The position numbers were made by a program, and so were the translations under genes. From NCBI GenBank assembly GCA_964409225.1, contig CAYPCM010000001.1:1-64000 (forward strand): 64,000 bases of DNA, read 5' to 3'. How positions within the stretch are numbered: the first letter of the stretch is position 1; each line of letters opens with the position of its first letter. The DNA comes from JACPXH01 sp964409225 (GTDB lineage: Bacteria > Patescibacteriota > Minisyncoccia > JACPXH01). Below the pieces are notes generated by a model. That model saw nothing but the letters and a program-made list of their open reading frames with translations. It was not told where the DNA came from and made no database searches. Shown here piece after piece: positions 31,390 through 40,756 of this stretch.

Positions 31390-32667
31390 ATGTGGGAAGC
31401 AATGTTGCAATTCATTCGGTCGCGTGACCTCCGCAAGAAGTTGTTGATTGTGATCGGGCTTTTGGTGGTGTTTCGGATCGGCGCGGCGATTCCGGTGCCG
31501 GGCGTTAACGTCGCCCAACTCCAGAATCTCTTTACTGGCGAAACCGGGCAACTCTTGGGGTTGCTGAATTTGTTTTCAGGCAGTGCGCTGGGCAACATGT
31601 CGGTTATGATGCTTGGCGTGGGGCCATACATCACGGGTTCGATCATCATGCAGCTCCTTACCATGATTTTTCCTCGGCTTAAGGAACTGTATCAGGAGGA
31701 AGGTGAAATCGGCCGGCAAAAGTTCAACCAGTATTCGCGTTTGCTCACTGTGCCTCTCGCACTTCTTCAAGGTTATGGGTTATTGACGCTACTTGCACGT
31801 CAGGGGTTGCTGTACGAACTTTCATACTTTGGGCTTATAACCAACGTGCTTATTGTGACTGCGGGGACGGTGTTTTTGATGTGGCTCGGCGAACTTATCA
31901 CTGAACAAGGCCTTGGCAATGGTGTTTCTCTCGTCATATTCGCGGGCATTGTGTCGAGTTTTCCCACGGATGTGATGCGCTTTGGGGCGGCCGGCGGACT
32001 CGAACTTGCTAATTTACCTACTATCCTCGCATTCGTGGCGATCTCCGTCGTCGTTATTGCCGGCGTGGTCTTGATAAACGAGGCCGAACGCGCGGTGCCG
32101 GTTTCTTACGCCAAGCGCGTGCGCGGTTTTCGGATGTATGGCGGCGTTTCGACTCATCTGCCGCTAAGAGTCAATCAAGCCGGAGTTATTCCGATAATTT
32201 TTGCGCTTTCCATTTTGCTGTTTCCGGGCATGATCGGCGCGTTTCTGGCGCGGGTGCCGGCGCTCTCCGGCATTGCCGGCGCCCTTACCGGTTTTACCAA
32301 CAACCCTTGGGCCTACGGCATACTATATTTTGTTTTGGTTGTTTTGTTCACTTATTTTTATACTTTCGTAACCTTCGACCCGCAGGCGATTGCCTCGAAT
32401 CTTCAAAAGCAGGGCGGGTTTGTGCCGGGCATAAGACCCGGTACTTCAACGGCCGAACATCTGTCGCGAATTCTGACGCGTATCACTCTCGGCGGGGCGT
32501 TATTCCTGGGTGCCATTGCCGTTTTGCCACTTGTGGTTCAGGCGTTTCTGCGCACCAGCGCTCTTACTATCGGTGGCACAGCGCTGCTCATCGTGGTGTC
32601 AGTGGTTCTTGAAACAGCCAAACAGGTTAAGGCGCAGCTGGTCATGCGCGAGTACGAAGCGTTTTGA
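31390..32667 (+). CDS. secY: Protein translocase subunit SecY
   Basis: 425 residues with about ten membrane segments. IPVPGVNV, PYITGSIIMQLL, GVSLVIFAGI, and the cytoplasmic loop YAKRVRGFRMYGGVSTHLPLRVNQAGVIPIIFA are diagnostic. It forms the protein-conducting channel. Last gene of the spc cluster before the ACCCCGTTAGAA element. Confidence 0.96.
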   Translation: MWEAMLQFIRSRDLRKKLLIVIGLLVVFRIGAAIPVPGVNVAQLQNLFTGETGQLLGLLNLFSGSALGNMSVMMLGVGPYITGSIIMQLLTMIFPRLKELYQEEGEIGRQKFNQYSRLLTVPLALLQGYGLLTLLARQGLLYELSYFGLITNVLIVTAGTVFLMWLGELITEQGLGNGVSLVIFAGIVSSFPTDVMRFGAAGGLELANLPTILAFVAISVVVIAGVVLINEAERAVPVSYAKRVRGFRMYGGVSTHLPLRVNQAGVIPIIFALSILLFPGMIGAFLARVPALSGIAGALTGFTNNPWAYGILYFVLVVLFTYFYTFVTFDPQAIASNLQKQGGFVPGIRPGTSTAEHLSRILTRITLGGALFLGAIAVLPLVVQAFLRTSALTIGGTALLIVVSVVLETAKQVKAQLVMREYEAF

Positions 32668-32698
32668 TCGGCGTCGCGTTCCGGTATCCTTACATGGG

Positions 32699-32814
32699 TT
32701 GACCCCATTAGAAGTCCATAGTTTTACAATCTATTGCGGAGGTCTAAGGGCGAAGCCGCCTAACGGCTTGCGTTCACTTTTTGGAAGACACGATTTAGAC
32801 CTCTAACGGGGTTG
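32699..32814. mobile_element. 116-bp ACCCCGTTAGAA-end inverted-repeat element
   Basis: Left end TTGACCCCATTAGAAGTC and right end GACCTCTAACGGGGTTG are imperfect inverted repeats. The interior shares long stretches with the element at 50380-50498, including CGAAGCCGCCTAACGGCTT. It has no ORF. Its right end supplies the -35 of the adk promoter. Confidence 0.75.
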
Positions 32815-32840
32815 AGAAAGGTGGTTGAGGATGGTATGCT
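32812..32840 (+). promoter_or_regulatory. Promoter of adk, using the element's end
   Basis: TTGAGA (32812-32817) at the edge of the element, a 17-nt spacer and TATGCT (32835-32840). The ATG at 32849 is 8 nt further, so the mRNA should be leaderless or nearly so. Confidence 0.6.
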
Positions 32841-32848
32841 TGAGGCAC

Positions 32849-33511
32849 ATGGCTGCTATTGACATTGTTCTTCTCGGCCGTTCCGGCTGCGGCAAGGGCA
32901 CACAGGCAGAGCGGTTGGCGAAGCATTTTGGGCTGGCGGTGGTGAGTCCGGGTGAGCGGTTTCGTAAACTTGCCGCCACCTCTTCGTGGACTGGCGAGAA
33001 AATTAAAGCCATCATTGATTCAGGGGGGCTGCCGCCAGATTGGCTGGCGGCGCATTTGTGGCTGGCAGAACTTATAGAAAAAATAGTGCCTGGTCGCGGG
33101 CTTATTTTTGACGGTACGCCCCGTCGCTTGCCCGAGGCCAAGCTCATTGATGAAATCCTGGCTTGGTACGAGCGGACCAATGTGCACGTATTTCTGCTCG
33201 ACATCAGTCGGGAGGAGGCCCGTCGGCGTCTTACCGGACGGCGCATCTGCGTTGGCTGCAGCACCATCGCTCACGCCATCTATGACGACACTGACGCGGC
33301 CAAGTGCCTTGAGTGCGGCGGCACGCTGGTAAGTCGCCCCGACGATACGGCGGAGGCGATCGGCAAGCGCCTCGATTGGTTTGATGCAGACGTTATGCCG
33401 ATTATCCACTATTACGAAACCCAGGGGCGGCTTACGCGGATTAACGGCGAAAGGCCCATCGAAGTTGTCGCCGCTGAACTCCTTCAGGCCGTAGAGGCGC
33501 ACCTGGCGTAA
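32849..33511 (+). CDS. adk: Adenylate kinase
   Basis: 220 residues from the ATG at 32849. The P-loop reads GRSGCGKGTQAERLA (Ser replaces the usual Pro). DGTPRRLPEA is the AMP/ATP segment, normally DGFPR. The LID domain has four Cys (CVGC near residue 132 and CLECGG after it), so it binds structural zinc. It interconverts AMP, ADP and ATP. It sits after secY as in many bacteria. Confidence 0.92.
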   Translation: MAAIDIVLLGRSGCGKGTQAERLAKHFGLAVVSPGERFRKLAATSSWTGEKIKAIIDSGGLPPDWLAAHLWLAELIEKIVPGRGLIFDGTPRRLPEAKLIDEILAWYERTNVHVFLLDISREEARRRLTGRRICVGCSTIAHAIYDDTDAAKCLECGGTLVSRPDDTAEAIGKRLDWFDADVMPIIHYYETQGRLTRINGERPIEVVAAELLQAVEAHLA

Positions 33512-33540
33512 TTGTTCGCGCCGACGTTCCGCAATGCGCC

Positions 33541-34284
33541 ATGTTTCACTCGAAGACACCAGAGGAAATAGCACTGATGCGCGAAGGAGGCAGAATACTT
33601 GCGCGTATTCTTCGGGCCGTTAGCGTCATCGTTGCCGCTGGCGTGACCACGGGGCAACTCAACGATTTGGCCGAGCAGCTTATTCGCGAGTCCGGGGTTA
33701 TGTCCGCATTTAAGGGCTATCGCAATTTCCCGGCGGCATTATGCGTCTCGGTTAATGACGAGGTTGTGCATGGGGTGCCGAGTGATCGCTTGCTTATGGG
33801 CGGCGACGTAGTGGGGCTTGATTTGGGTATTAAGCATCGAGAATTATTTACAGACACGGCTCTCACAGTCGGGATTGAGCCATTGGCAGACGAAGCGCGG
33901 GAACTCATCAAAGTGGCGCGCGAAGCACTCGCTGTAGGAATTCGCGCAGCTCAGCCCGGAGCGACGACTGGGGACGTGGGTTGCGCGATTGAATCCTTTG
34001 TCCGCAGTCACGGTTTTGCGGTGGTGCGAGATCTGGTGGGGCATGGTATTGGTCGGGCGCCGCACGAAGAGCCGGCGGTGCCTAATTTTGGTAAAGCCCA
34101 AAGCGGTCCCACCCTCGAAGTTGGCATGACCTTAGCCATTGAGCCGATGGTGGTGGCGGGCGAAGCTGACGTGCTGCAGGCGCCGACTGGCGTATGGAAA
34201 ACAAGAGATGGCTTTTTGTCCGCGCATTTCGAGCACACAGTGGCGATCGTGCGTGGGGGAGCCCGAACGCTAACTTTGGCTTAG
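33541..34284 (+). CDS. map: Methionine aminopeptidase, type I
   Basis: 247 residues. The five metal ligands are visible: Asp in GLDLG, Asp in FTDTAL, His in VGHGIGRAPHEEP, Glu in AIEPM and Glu in HFEHT. The substrate His is in VVHGVPS. It removes initiator Met from new proteins. After it the usual infA-rpmJ-rpsM run is missing and ruvX follows. Confidence 0.95.
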   Translation: MFHSKTPEEIALMREGGRILARILRAVSVIVAAGVTTGQLNDLAEQLIRESGVMSAFKGYRNFPAALCVSVNDEVVHGVPSDRLLMGGDVVGLDLGIKHRELFTDTALTVGIEPLADEARELIKVAREALAVGIRAAQPGATTGDVGCAIESFVRSHGFAVVRDLVGHGIGRAPHEEPAVPNFGKAQSGPTLEVGMTLAIEPMVVAGEADVLQAPTGVWKTRDGFLSAHFEHTVAIVRGGARTLTLA

Positions 34285-34288
34285 GGCT

Positions 34289-34318
34289 TTGCGCGTAAGG
34301 CCCTGTTGCTGTTACACT
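34289..34318 (+). promoter_or_regulatory. Promoter of ruvX, probably leaderless
   Basis: TTGCGC (34289-34294), an 18-nt spacer and TACACT (34313-34318); the ATG at 34326 is 8 nt beyond the -10. The AGGGC...GCCCT hairpin at 34284-34305, which overlaps it, may end the map transcript. Confidence 0.45.
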
Positions 34319-34325
34319 GGACAGT

Positions 34326-34718
34326 ATGAAAATACTGGCGGTTGATTACGGCAGCGCGAGCGTGGGTTTGGCCATTTCCGACCCGGGCTGCTCTTTTGCT
34401 TTTCCGTTTCGCACTATTCAGGCGGGTTCGCGAATTATCCGCACGCTTAAGGAGATTTGTGACGCGGAGGGCGTGACTAAAATCATCGTGGGACATCCTC
34501 GTACGCTTACGGGTGGTGACGGGCAGCAGGTCACAGCTGCGCAACGGTTCGCTCAACGGTTGCGTCAAGCGGTTTCTGTGGCTGTGGAGTTTGAGGACGA
34601 ACGATTCACAAGCGCTCTAGCCCGGCGCTGCCTGCGCGAGTCGGCAGCCAAAGGTGACGGCCACAGTGTTGCGGCCGCTTGCATTCTCGAAAGCCACCTT
34701 ACTCACCTTCATCTATAG
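34326..34718 (+). CDS. ruvX: RuvX/YqgF family Holliday-junction resolvase / pre-16S nuclease
   Basis: 130 residues. The RNase H-like start KILAVDYGSASVGLAISDP, the central IIVGHPRTLTGGDGQQV (normally VGLP) and the VEFEDERFTSALA segment give the acidic active-site residues. Family members finish 16S rRNA 5' ends or resolve DNA junctions. Confidence 0.88.
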   Translation: MKILAVDYGSASVGLAISDPGCSFAFPFRTIQAGSRIIRTLKEICDAEGVTKIIVGHPRTLTGGDGQQVTAAQRFAQRLRQAVSVAVEFEDERFTSALARRCLRESAAKGDGHSVAAACILESHLTHLHL

Positions 34719-34726
34719 CTTGTAGT

Positions 34727-35476
34727 ATGCCCAGTTCAGCTTTGCCGCGATTGTCTGTTGTGATTCCGGCCTATAACGAGGCCAAACGCATTACGGCGAC
34801 CCTCCTTGACGTCGATCATTACTTGAGCCGGCAGGGTTACGCTTACGAGATTTTGGTCATGAACGACGGGTCCACCGACAATACTGTGGAGGTGGTGCGC
34901 CGGTTTGAGGGCACAATTGCTCATCTGCGGCTCATTGACAATTCGGAAAATAATGGCAAAGGATACGTGGTGCGTCGGGGTATGCTTGAAAGTCGGGGCG
35001 CGGTACGGCTGTTCACTGATGCCGACAACTCAACTTCTATTGATCATATCGAGCAGTTTTGGCCATACTTCGATGAGGGCTATGATATTGTTATTGGCTC
35101 GCGGGCTGTTCGTGGCGCCAAGATTGCGGTTCATCAGTCCCTGTTAAAGGAGCTTGCCGGGCGTCTCGGGAACAAGTATATCCAAATCATGGCCGTGTGG
35201 GGCATTAAAGATACGCAGGCTGGATTTAAGGCCTTTACCGCGGAGGCGGCTCGTGATATTTTTTCGCGGCTCACTATAAATCGTTGGGGTTTCGACGTGG
35301 AGACGCTGGCGGTGGCGCGACTGTTGAGCTATCGCATTCGGGAGATGCCGATTCGGTGGGTAAATGCCGTTGCTTCTCATGTGCGCGTTTCTGCCTATCT
35401 CGAAGTGCTTTGGGAGACGACGAAAATCCGGTTTAATATCTGGCGGGGGAAGTATACAAAAAGTTTAAAAGTTTAA
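34727..35476 (+). CDS. Glycosyltransferase family 2, dolichyl-phosphate glucosyltransferase-like
   Basis: 249 residues from the ATG at 34727. SVVIPAYNEAKRI, MNDGSTDNT, GKGYVVRRGM, the metal-binding FTDADNST and IGSR are typical of Alg5-like GT2 enzymes, which load a sugar from UDP-Glc onto a polyprenyl phosphate. No membrane segment is evident. The last residues (KYTKSLKV) come from the start of an AT-rich repeat. TATAGC at 34714-34719 suggests another near-leaderless start. Confidence 0.87.
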   Translation: MPSSALPRLSVVIPAYNEAKRITATLLDVDHYLSRQGYAYEILVMNDGSTDNTVEVVRRFEGTIAHLRLIDNSENNGKGYVVRRGMLESRGAVRLFTDADNSTSIDHIEQFWPYFDEGYDIVIGSRAVRGAKIAVHQSLLKELAGRLGNKYIQIMAVWGIKDTQAGFKAFTAEAARDIFSRLTINRWGFDVETLAVARLLSYRIREMPIRWVNAVASHVRVSAYLEVLWETTKIRFNIWRGKYTKSLKV

Positions 35477-35601
35477 AGTGAAAAGTGCAAAGTTAGAGCC
35501 CCGCTCGCGGCGGACGATTGCTGACTGAGATTTCGGCATATCGACACATCGAAATGTCTTATGCGTCCGGTCACTTTTAATTTTTAACTTTAAACTTTTA
35601 C
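35477..35601. repeat. AT-rich inverted-repeat spacer
   Basis: TTTAAAAGTTTAAAGTGAAAAGTG... pairs with ...CACTTTTAATTTTTAACTTTAAACTTTTA. The centre contains CATATCGACACATCGAAATG. It lies between the glycosyltransferase gene and galT. Confidence 0.65.
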
Positions 35602-36621
35602 ATGGAGCATACTTCTGAATTGCGTCGCGATCTTGTTTCTGGCGATTGGGTGGTCGTAGCCACTGGTCGTGCCAAGCGCCCGGGCGCTTTTAAGCATTTC
35701 GAACCGGAAAAGCCCGCCCCTAAAGAAGGGTGTCCTTTTGAAGATCCCAAGGGTGAGGTCCTATTGGCGTACGACGTCGAGGGCAGGGTATTGGGTGAAC
35801 ACAACCGCAGCGATTGGTTTGTGCAGTCGGTGGCAAACAAGTTCCCGGCTTTCGGCACCGGACGCTGCGATGAAACCCACGAGGTGGGCCCCTACGTTGT
35901 TTTAGACGGCGTCGGCGCCCATGAGGTGGTGATTACGCGCGATCACGAGCGCCATTGGGGTCATTTCACCAAGCCCGAAGCAGGCGCGGTTATGAAGGCC
36001 TATCACGCGCGCTACGTGCATCTACTTGAAGCAGCGTGCGTGCGTTATGTTTCCATCTTCCATAATCACGGCAGTACTGCCGGCGCTTCGGTTTGGCATC
36101 CGCATTCTCAAATTATCGCCATCCCCGTGATTCCGCCCGACGTGGGGCGCAGCTTGGACGGTTCGCGCCGGTATTGGTCTGAAAACAAGATTTGCGTTCA
36201 TTGCGCCATGATGGCGTGGGAAGTCGAAGACAAACAAAGGATTGTTTTTGAAAACGAACACGCGATCGCCTTTTGTCCGTTTGTGTCCAGAACAGCCTTT
36301 GAGGTTAGGATTTTCCCGAAACGCCACGAACCATTCTTCGAGCGTTCTTCCGACGTTGAACTTGCCGATACGGCCGCGGCAGTCCTTGGGGCCCTAAGCC
36401 GCATTGCCGAAAAACTCAATGAACCGGCGTACAACTTTTTCGTGCATACAGCGCCCTCCACTGCCGCGGCCGACTACGCGCACTATCACTGGCACATCGA
36501 AATTCTCCCGAAGACCCAAATTTGGGCCGGGTTTGAGCTGGGTACGGGGATAGAAATTTCTACGATTTCGCCAGAGGTTGCGGCGGCTTACCTGCGCGGC
36601 GAAGTTGCGGACGAGGCATGA
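35602..36621 (+). CDS. galT: Galactose-1-phosphate uridylyltransferase (GalT family)
   Basis: 339 residues. The HIT-type active site is VWHPHSQII (about residue 165), where the middle His is uridylylated. NHGSTAGAS, the second-half HYHWHIEILPK, and Cys residues in KICVHCAMM that may bind zinc complete the picture. It exchanges UMP between UDP-glucose and galactose-1-phosphate; CPR versions may act on other sugar 1-phosphates. It overlaps the DedA gene by 4 nt. Confidence 0.9.
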   Translation: MEHTSELRRDLVSGDWVVVATGRAKRPGAFKHFEPEKPAPKEGCPFEDPKGEVLLAYDVEGRVLGEHNRSDWFVQSVANKFPAFGTGRCDETHEVGPYVVLDGVGAHEVVITRDHERHWGHFTKPEAGAVMKAYHARYVHLLEAACVRYVSIFHNHGSTAGASVWHPHSQIIAIPVIPPDVGRSLDGSRRYWSENKICVHCAMMAWEVEDKQRIVFENEHAIAFCPFVSRTAFEVRIFPKRHEPFFERSSDVELADTAAAVLGALSRIAEKLNEPAYNFFVHTAPSTAAADYAHYHWHIEILPKTQIWAGFELGTGIEISTISPEVAAAYLRGEVADEA

Positions 36622-37286
36622 CCTTTGCCGGCGCTTCCATAATCGGCGCAATCACGCTTGGCGTCGTGCGCTTGATTGAGCTTGGCGGCTATGGCGGCGT
36701 TCTCGTACTTATGACGCTTGAAAGCGCCGGCGCGCCCATTCCTTCGGAAATAATTATGCCTTTTGCGGGGTTTTTGGTGGCTCAAGGCAAGCTCAATTTT
36801 TGGCTGGTGGTGACGATGGGCACGCTTGGCAACCTGCTTGGATCGCTTTTGCTCTACTACATAGGCAATGTCGGCGGCAGGCCATTTCTGGAGAGATACG
36901 GCAAATATTTTCTTTTATCCAAGCGGGAACTCGAGCGTTCCGAGCGGTGGTTCAAACGGTACGGCGGCCCGATTGTTTTCTTTGGCCGGCTGCTACCGGT
37001 CGTGCGAACGTATATTTCGCTGCCAGCCGGGCTTTCGCAGATGCCGCTTGGGCAGTTTGGTCTCTATACTTTTGTTGGTTCGGCGCCGTGGTCTGTTCTT
37101 TTTGCTTGGCTTGGAGTGAGATTGGGTGCGAATTGGACCGTGATTGAATCGTATTTCAGGCAGTTTGACATCGCGATTGTTGTAGCTATCGTGTTATTGA
37201 TTGGGTGGTGGATTTGGCGCCAGCGAAAGGCGAAGATCCGCAGAGTCGTTGAAGAGACGATCGAGGAGATACAAAAGCCCATCTGA
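36618..37286 (+). CDS. DedA-family membrane protein
   Basis: 222 residues. ESAGAPIPSEIIMPFAGFL, GNLLGSLLLYYIGNVGGRPFLERYG, the FFGRLLPVVRTYISLPAG segment (Arg in the DedA membrane-embedded motif) and a last hydrophobic segment at about 190-210. DedA proteins move polyprenyl phosphate or phospholipids across the membrane. The neighbouring polyprenyl glycosyltransferase fits such a role. Confidence 0.9.
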   Translation: MTFAGASIIGAITLGVVRLIELGGYGGVLVLMTLESAGAPIPSEIIMPFAGFLVAQGKLNFWLVVTMGTLGNLLGSLLLYYIGNVGGRPFLERYGKYFLLSKRELERSERWFKRYGGPIVFFGRLLPVVRTYISLPAGLSQMPLGQFGLYTFVGSAPWSVLFAWLGVRLGANWTVIESYFRQFDIAIVVAIVLLIGWWIWRQRKAKIRRVVEETIEEIQKPI

Positions 37287-37358
37287 ACGATCAATGCCTA
37301 ATTTCTAATTGGTCTAATCCGAAAGCAATTCGACCTTAGACATTTTTCGCCAGGCGCC

Positions 37359-38111
37359 ATGCCCAAACTTATTGTCGCCAACTGGAAGATGAATCCTGCC
37401 ACCTACGCGGAGGCAGAGGAGTTACTTGCATCTGTGCTCGAGGGGACGAGGGGGGCACGGGGGGTAGAGGTGATCATCTGTCCGCCGTTCGTGTGGCTTA
37501 CGGACTTTTCGCACAAAATGAAATCAATTTCTTTCGGCGCGCAAGATGTGTTCTGGGAAACGCAGGGCGCGTACACGGGTGAAATTTCTCCCGCGATGCT
37601 TGTTTCGTCGCGCGTCACACACGTGATCGTCGGTCACTCGGAGCGCCGGCGCCATCTGGGCGAAACCGATGAGATGGTCAACCGCAAGGTGCGCGCAGCA
37701 CTCACCGCCGGACTCGAGGTGATTTTGTGCGTGGGCGAACATTCAAGAGATGAGGACGATGTTGTGCGCGTGCTCGACGGGCAAGTTTCGGCAGCGCTTG
37801 CAGGTGTGCCCAAGCAGTATCTCGAGCGGCTTACCGTGGCGTATGAGCCGGTCTGGGCGATTGGGACCGGCACGGCCGATACACCCAATGATGCGCTTTC
37901 CGCCGCAATCTCTATCCGGAAAACCATTCGGAATCTATACGACAAAAAAACCGCCTCCGGTGTGCGGGTGCTTTACGGCGGAAGCGTGAACACGGCGAAT
38001 GCGGCTCCGTTCTTGCGGGAGGAGGGGATTGCCGGCGCGCTTGTGGGAGGGGCGTCGCTCCGGGCCGAAGAATTTATTGAGATCGTCCGGCAGGCCGCTG
38101 CCGTTGGCTAG
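37359..38111 (+). CDS. tpiA: Triosephosphate isomerase
   Basis: 250 residues. Catalytic Lys in ANWKMN, His in VIVGHSERR, Glu in VAYEPVWAIGTG, plus LYGGSVN and the phosphate-binding GALVGGASL. A complete glycolytic isomerase. Pgk is two genes downstream. Confidence 0.96.
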   Translation: MPKLIVANWKMNPATYAEAEELLASVLEGTRGARGVEVIICPPFVWLTDFSHKMKSISFGAQDVFWETQGAYTGEISPAMLVSSRVTHVIVGHSERRRHLGETDEMVNRKVRAALTAGLEVILCVGEHSRDEDDVVRVLDGQVSAALAGVPKQYLERLTVAYEPVWAIGTGTADTPNDALSAAISIRKTIRNLYDKKTASGVRVLYGGSVNTANAAPFLREEGIAGALVGGASLRAEEFIEIVRQAAAVG

Positions 38112-38144
38112 GCGTGTGATCGTCAGAACTAGCAAGCTAAATCC

Positions 38145-39383
38145 TCAGTCGTTCTGGATGTAAATGGAGAGGCCCCGTAGCCAGATCATGACCGCGCGGG
38201 AGAAGGGGAGGATGGACGAGAGGTACACGAGTTCGATCGCCTGTTTGATGCACCAGCCGGCAAAGCCAGTAAGTCGAAATATCAGGAGGTCGGCGATCGC
38301 CCATTTGCCACCAATAGGGATGACATAAGGGTAGCGGCGAATGCGATAGGGAGTAGCCGATTTGCCCATAAGGCGGCGGACGATGTTGCGCGCTGCGTGC
38401 TTGCCCTGTTCAATCGCCACGCGGGCCGTCGCCGGCACGGGTTGTTTTGTTTCGGGGTCGATGAGGTGAGTGTTGTCGCCGATGGCCCAAATGCCGGAAG
38501 CGCATAGCAATGTTTCTGACACCGCCATATGGCCTGATCTGTCATGCTTCAGGGCCGCTGCTTGCGCTAGGCGGTTTGGCTGAATCCCGCCAGTCCAGAT
38601 GGTGACTAATGTTTCGATTCTTTCTGTTATACCCGGCGCTGTTTCGACCATAAGTCCAGCTTGGTCTGCCGAAGTTACGCAAGTGCCGGTTTTGATGGTT
38701 ACACCAATCGTTTCGAGGCGACGCGTCGCCGCTCGGATGACGTCTGGTCTGAAGCCCTTGAGAATCGTGGGGCAGGCCTCGATAAGAACGACCCCTGGTT
38801 TTTCCCAGCCAAGGGCGCGGCCGAAGCCCATCATCTCAGCCGCAACTTCTACGCCAGCTGACCCGCCGCCGCACACCGCGATGGGCAGGCGTGTTTGAGC
38901 GGCGAGCCGTTCGGCAATGCGGTTACGCAGCCGAATTATTTCGCGGAACGACCTAAAGGAGAATACGTGTTCTTCAAGCCCGGCTATGCCAAAAAAATTC
39001 GGCTCTGCGCCTAAAGCGAGTATAAGGTGAGCAAATGGCAGGAGCGGTTCAGACGTCGTTTGAACCAAGCGCTCGGCGGAGTCAATTGCCGTCACTTCGG
39101 TCTGCAGGAACCGCACGCCGGTTCCAGCCAGAATTTCTTCGTAGGATACTACCGAAACCTTTTGCAGCTCGTATGCAGAAGCGTCTGCTTGAGTAGTGCT
39201 TGCGATTTCATAGAGCGCCGGTTGGTAGAGTTGTCCGGCCTGGCGATCGATAAGGACGGGAATAAATTGACGCGCGAGGTCGTGTTGTTTTAGGAGTTTG
39301 GCAAGTTCCCGGGCGCAGGCGATGCCGCCAAACCCGCCGCCGAGAATGACTATGTTTTGCGGCAATCGAGTGTTTTTATCCAT
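38145..39383 (-). CDS. ndh: Type II NADH dehydrogenase (NDH-2)-like
   Basis: 412 residues from the ATG read at 39383; an ATG three codons earlier is possible. FAD-binding IVILGGGFGGIACARELAKLL (residues 11-31), the NADH-binding CGGGSAGVEVAAEMMG, and AIGDNTHLI are the three nucleotide motifs. A hydrophobic or amphipathic C-terminal region suits membrane attachment. It passes electrons from NADH to quinone without pumping protons. On the opposite strand to its neighbours, so an independent unit. Confidence 0.88.
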   Translation of the reverse strand: MDKNTRLPQNIVILGGGFGGIACARELAKLLKQHDLARQFIPVLIDRQAGQLYQPALYEIASTTQADASAYELQKVSVVSYEEILAGTGVRFLQTEVTAIDSAERLVQTTSEPLLPFAHLILALGAEPNFFGIAGLEEHVFSFRSFREIIRLRNRIAERLAAQTRLPIAVCGGGSAGVEVAAEMMGFGRALGWEKPGVVLIEACPTILKGFRPDVIRAATRRLETIGVTIKTGTCVTSADQAGLMVETAPGITERIETLVTIWTGGIQPNRLAQAAALKHDRSGHMAVSETLLCASGIWAIGDNTHLIDPETKQPVPATARVAIEQGKHAARNIVRRLMGKSATPYRIRRYPYVIPIGGKWAIADLLIFRLTGFAGWCIKQAIELVYLSSILPFSRAVMIWLRGLSIYIQND

Positions 39384-39390
39384 ACCCCGC

Positions 39391-39396
39391 ATTATA
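39391..39396 (-). promoter_or_regulatory. -10 box of ndh
   Basis: TATAAT on the minus strand, 7 nt before the ATG at 39383, so transcription would begin at or next to the start codon. No clear -35. Confidence 0.45.
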
Positions 39397-39435
39397 CCAG
39401 ATAACCGTGGAGGGCATGGCTGTGATAGAATGGAG

Positions 39436-39580
39436 TCGGAGTGAGAAATACGAAATCCTAAACTCTAAATCCGAAACAAAACCCAATACTTAAATTCCAA
39501 ATCCAAAACGCTTGGGTTTTTGAGATTTGTTGACTGGATATTGTTTAGGATTTCGATATTCGAATTTAGGATTTTGTGCC
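39436..39580. repeat. AT-rich inverted-repeat spacer upstream of pgk
   Basis: CGAAATCCTAAACTCTAAATCC pairs with GGATTTCG...TTTAGGATTT. A TTGACT (39530-39535) with GATATT further down could be the pgk promoter. Confidence 0.6.
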
Positions 39581-40756
39581 ATGTGGCGTACGCTTGATGA
39601 CTTAGACGTGACCGGCAAACGCGTGCTGTGGCGCGTTGATTTTAACGTGTCGATCGGCGAAAGCGGCCGTATTGATCAGCAAAATGATTGGCGAATGCGC
39701 GCGGCACTCCCAACGCTTGAAACGCTTCTCAAGCACAAGGCGCGAGTAATCGCCGTCAGCCATTTGGGCGAGCCGGCCGAGCGCGACGCCAGGTTATCTT
39801 TGGCGCCGGTGGCAAGCCATTTATCAAAGCTTGCCGGTCAGCGGATTAGGTTTGTGTCGAGTGTCGTGGGGCCGGAAGCAGTGGCAGCGGCAGATAAGCT
39901 TGAGCCCGGCGAAATTATGATGCTTGAGAATGTTCGCTTCGAGCCCGGGGAAATAGTGAACGATCCAAAGCTTGCCGATCAACTGGCCGCGGGTGCGGAA
40001 ATGTTTGTATGCGATGCTTTTGGTGTCGCGCATCGGCCGCACGCTTCCCTCGTCGGTCTGCCAGCGCGTCTGCCGTCGGCGGCCGGAGAGCTGATGTGTC
40101 GTGAGGTGAAAACACTCGCTGATTTTATGACGAGTCCGCCCCGGCCGGCAGTGGTCATTCTCGGAGGCGCAAAGGTCGGCACTAAACTGGCGGTGCTGGC
40201 GAGGATTATGGCTGTGGCGGACTATGTGCTTTTGGGAGGCGTGCTGGCCAACACGGTCCTTGCGGCCAAGAACTTCAATGTGGGCGCTTCACCCGTTGAT
40301 AAGACGGTTATTCCTGCCTTGCAGAAGCTGGATCTGGCTTCGTCTAAAATTCTTCTGCCGCAGGATGCGACCGTGGGGTTAGCGACTGATTCGCAGCAAG
40401 GGGTGAGACAAGTGGACGTGGCGCGTGTGAGAGCCGATGAAGCGATGTATGACTTGGGCGAGCGCACAATTGCCCTGTACCAAGAGGCAATCACCGGCGC
40501 GGCCAGCGTTGTTTGGAACGGACCCATGGGACTCGCAGAAGTTGATCCGTTTGCTACAGGTACCGTCGCTTTGGCAGAGGCAATCGCCGGCAGACGCATT
40601 CCCGCGATTGTGGGTGGCGGCGACACCGTGGCGTTTTTGATGCGTCGGGGTTTGGCGTCCTCGTTCTCCCATATTTCAACCGGCGGCGGGGCCATGCTCG
40701 CGTTTCTGGCAGGTGAGCGCTTGCCGGCTCTGGAGGCGTTGGGGTACTATAGTTAA
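39581..40756 (+). CDS. pgk: Phosphoglycerate kinase
   Basis: 391 residues from the ATG at 39581. RVDFNVS, SHLGEP, ENVRFEPGE, DAFGVAHRPHAS, ILGGAKVGTK and the C-terminal GGGDTVAFL / STGGGAMLAFL are all present. It makes ATP from 1,3-bisphosphoglycerate. An upstream ATG at 39527 lies in the AT-rich repeat and is rejected. Confidence 0.95.
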   Translation: MWRTLDDLDVTGKRVLWRVDFNVSIGESGRIDQQNDWRMRAALPTLETLLKHKARVIAVSHLGEPAERDARLSLAPVASHLSKLAGQRIRFVSSVVGPEAVAAADKLEPGEIMMLENVRFEPGEIVNDPKLADQLAAGAEMFVCDAFGVAHRPHASLVGLPARLPSAAGELMCREVKTLADFMTSPPRPAVVILGGAKVGTKLAVLARIMAVADYVLLGGVLANTVLAAKNFNVGASPVDKTVIPALQKLDLASSKILLPQDATVGLATDSQQGVRQVDVARVRADEAMYDLGERTIALYQEAITGAASVVWNGPMGLAEVDPFATGTVALAEAIAGRRIPAIVGGGDTVAFLMRRGLASSFSHISTGGGAMLAFLAGERLPALEALGYYS

